From the NCBI GenBank assembly GCA_006226425.1, contig SBGX01000017.1:1-46775 (forward strand): DNA of 46,775 nucleotides, in the 5' to 3' direction. The first letter of the stretch is position 1, and each line of letters opens with the position of its first letter. Position numbers and translations under genes: made by a program. This DNA is from Bacteroidota bacterium. GTDB taxonomy: Bacteria; Bacteroidota; Bacteroidia; Flavobacteriales_D; Crocinitomicaceae. The notes beneath the pieces are model-generated. The model ran no database searches. It saw nothing but the letters and a program-made list of their open reading frames with translations, and had not been told where the DNA came from. Positions 46,093-46,775 of this stretch are shown here, piece by piece.

Positions 46093-46775
46093 ATGAGAAA
46101 AAATCGGGATGTTAAATTTTATCTGGAGAAGCGTAAGGATAGAAGTACAGGAGAGTTAGTCACCAGACAGGTCCAAATCAATTTGTTTTTTTCACACGGA
46201 TTGGGGCGCTTTCAGTATTATACGGGATTTAGAGTTGATACCGATCAATGGGATGATGAACGAATGCGTGTAAAGGGGAGGGGATCAGAGGCGAGTGAGA
46301 TCAACCGGGCCCTGGACAAATTGCGTATCGAGGTACTGGATGCTTATCAGAAGGCGGAAGTATTGGGGATTCGTGCAGATAATCAATACTTCAGGGACGC
46401 ATTGAATGGTGAAGTAAAGGTTCCGGGAAAGAAGAAAAGTTTGTCCAGGTGCATGGAGATGTATATCGAGAGTTCGGCAATTACGAAGACGCATCGCACC
46501 GTCGTTCACATTAAAAGCCATTTAAAAATCGTTCAGGAGTTTTCAAAGTCAACGAAGCTTGATTTGAGTTTTGAAAACATCAATATGGAATTTTATGAAG
46601 GTTTTCTAAAGTATTGCTTTGAGGTTCGCGGGTACAAGAACAATTACACCGGAACGATTATCAAAACGCTTAAGGCCTTTCTAAACTGGTGTACCGAAAA
46701 AGGATACAACACGAATCTGGAATTTAGAAAGAAGGCTTTTAAAAAGCTTCAAGAAGAGCCAGAAATCATCTTTCT
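46093..46775 (+). CDS. Tyrosine recombinase/integrase, N-terminal part (runs off the window)
   Basis: Partial gene: 227 complete codons from the ATG at 46093, open to the window end. The N-terminus (VKFYLEKRKDRSTGE, then QVQINLFFSHGLGRFQYYTG and a DTDQWDDERMRVKG block) matches the arm-binding domain of Bacteroidetes site-specific integrases. A SAM-like core-binding domain follows (SLSRCMEMYIESS..., NYTGTIIKTLKAFLNWCTEKGYN). The catalytic domain with its R-H-R-Y residues lies beyond the window. It starts 183 bp after lysR and could mark an integrated element to the right. Confidence 0.85.
   Translation, partial: MRKNRDVKFYLEKRKDRSTGELVTRQVQINLFFSHGLGRFQYYTGFRVDTDQWDDERMRVKGRGSEASEINRALDKLRIEVLDAYQKAEVLGIRADNQYFRDALNGEVKVPGKKKSLSRCMEMYIESSAITKTHRTVVHIKSHLKIVQEFSKSTKLDLSFENINMEFYEGFLKYCFEVRGYKNNYTGTIIKTLKAFLNWCTEKGYNTNLEFRKKAFKKLQEEPEIIF

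Overview
The window looks like a chromosomal segment of a Bacteroidota bacterium, most likely in the order Flavobacteriales. Supporting signs are a gliding-motility lipoprotein (GldH-like), a type IX secretion (T9SS) cargo protein with a C-terminal sorting domain, a TonB-dependent receptor with an N-terminal carboxypeptidase-regulatory-like domain, DUF6089 and DUF5723 families, a short NuoG, many Cys-Lys-Lys lipoproteins, weak or absent Shine-Dalgarno sequences, and promoters of the TTG-N(17-20)-TAnnTTTG type. Genus cannot be fixed from the sequence alone. The window is densely coding. No stretch without a gene exceeds 300 bases; the longest are 16159-16354 and 45910-46092. No rRNA, tRNA, CRISPR array or insertion sequence was recognised.

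Layout. 94-3545 (minus): pabB, tilS and a family 9 glycosyltransferase, probably one transcript. 3632-7888 (plus): a membrane acyltransferase, a TonB-dependent receptor and a periplasmic TPR-like protein. 7902-8732 (minus): a DUF6089 barrel. 8842-15566 (plus): a large lipoprotein, a DUF5723 barrel, a bestrophin-type channel, lepA and a D-2-hydroxyacid dehydrogenase. 15655-18632 (plus): a lipocalin-like lipoprotein, then an overlapping barrel/lipoprotein pair. 18797-31535 (plus): a complete 14-gene nuoA-N operon for complex I, with a recognisable promoter and a hairpin terminator. 31605-33407 (minus): a small Cys-containing secreted protein, a secreted repeat protein and a DinB-like protein. 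33543-34007 (plus): gldH-like. 34021-37434 (minus): a surface-polysaccharide group (DegT-type aminotransferase, O-antigen ligase/polymerase, family 2 glycosyltransferase). 37557-39629 (minus): a T9SS propeller protein and a small lipoprotein.

The most interesting part is 39736-45909. A minus-strand operon reads dabB, dabA, a 104-residue unknown protein and a DUF6671 protein. It is divergent from a LysR-type regulator. DabA carries the expected zinc-ligand set (C329, D331, H500, C515). DabB is a NuoL-like membrane partner in which valine replaces the key TM5 glutamate. Together they should form an energy-coupled inorganic-carbon (DAB) pump in a presumably heterotrophic flavobacterium. The 82-bp divergent intergenic region holds a perfect TAGTTTTG -7 element without a -33 element, plus two dyads centred near -37 and -62, the spacing expected for LysR-type activation. 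The two small downstream genes are candidate undescribed accessory parts of the system.

The window ends inside a Bacteroidetes-type tyrosine recombinase (46093 onward), 183 bp after the regulator. Its promoter region contains an inverted repeat and a tandem repeat, which hints that an integrated element begins at or near the right edge.
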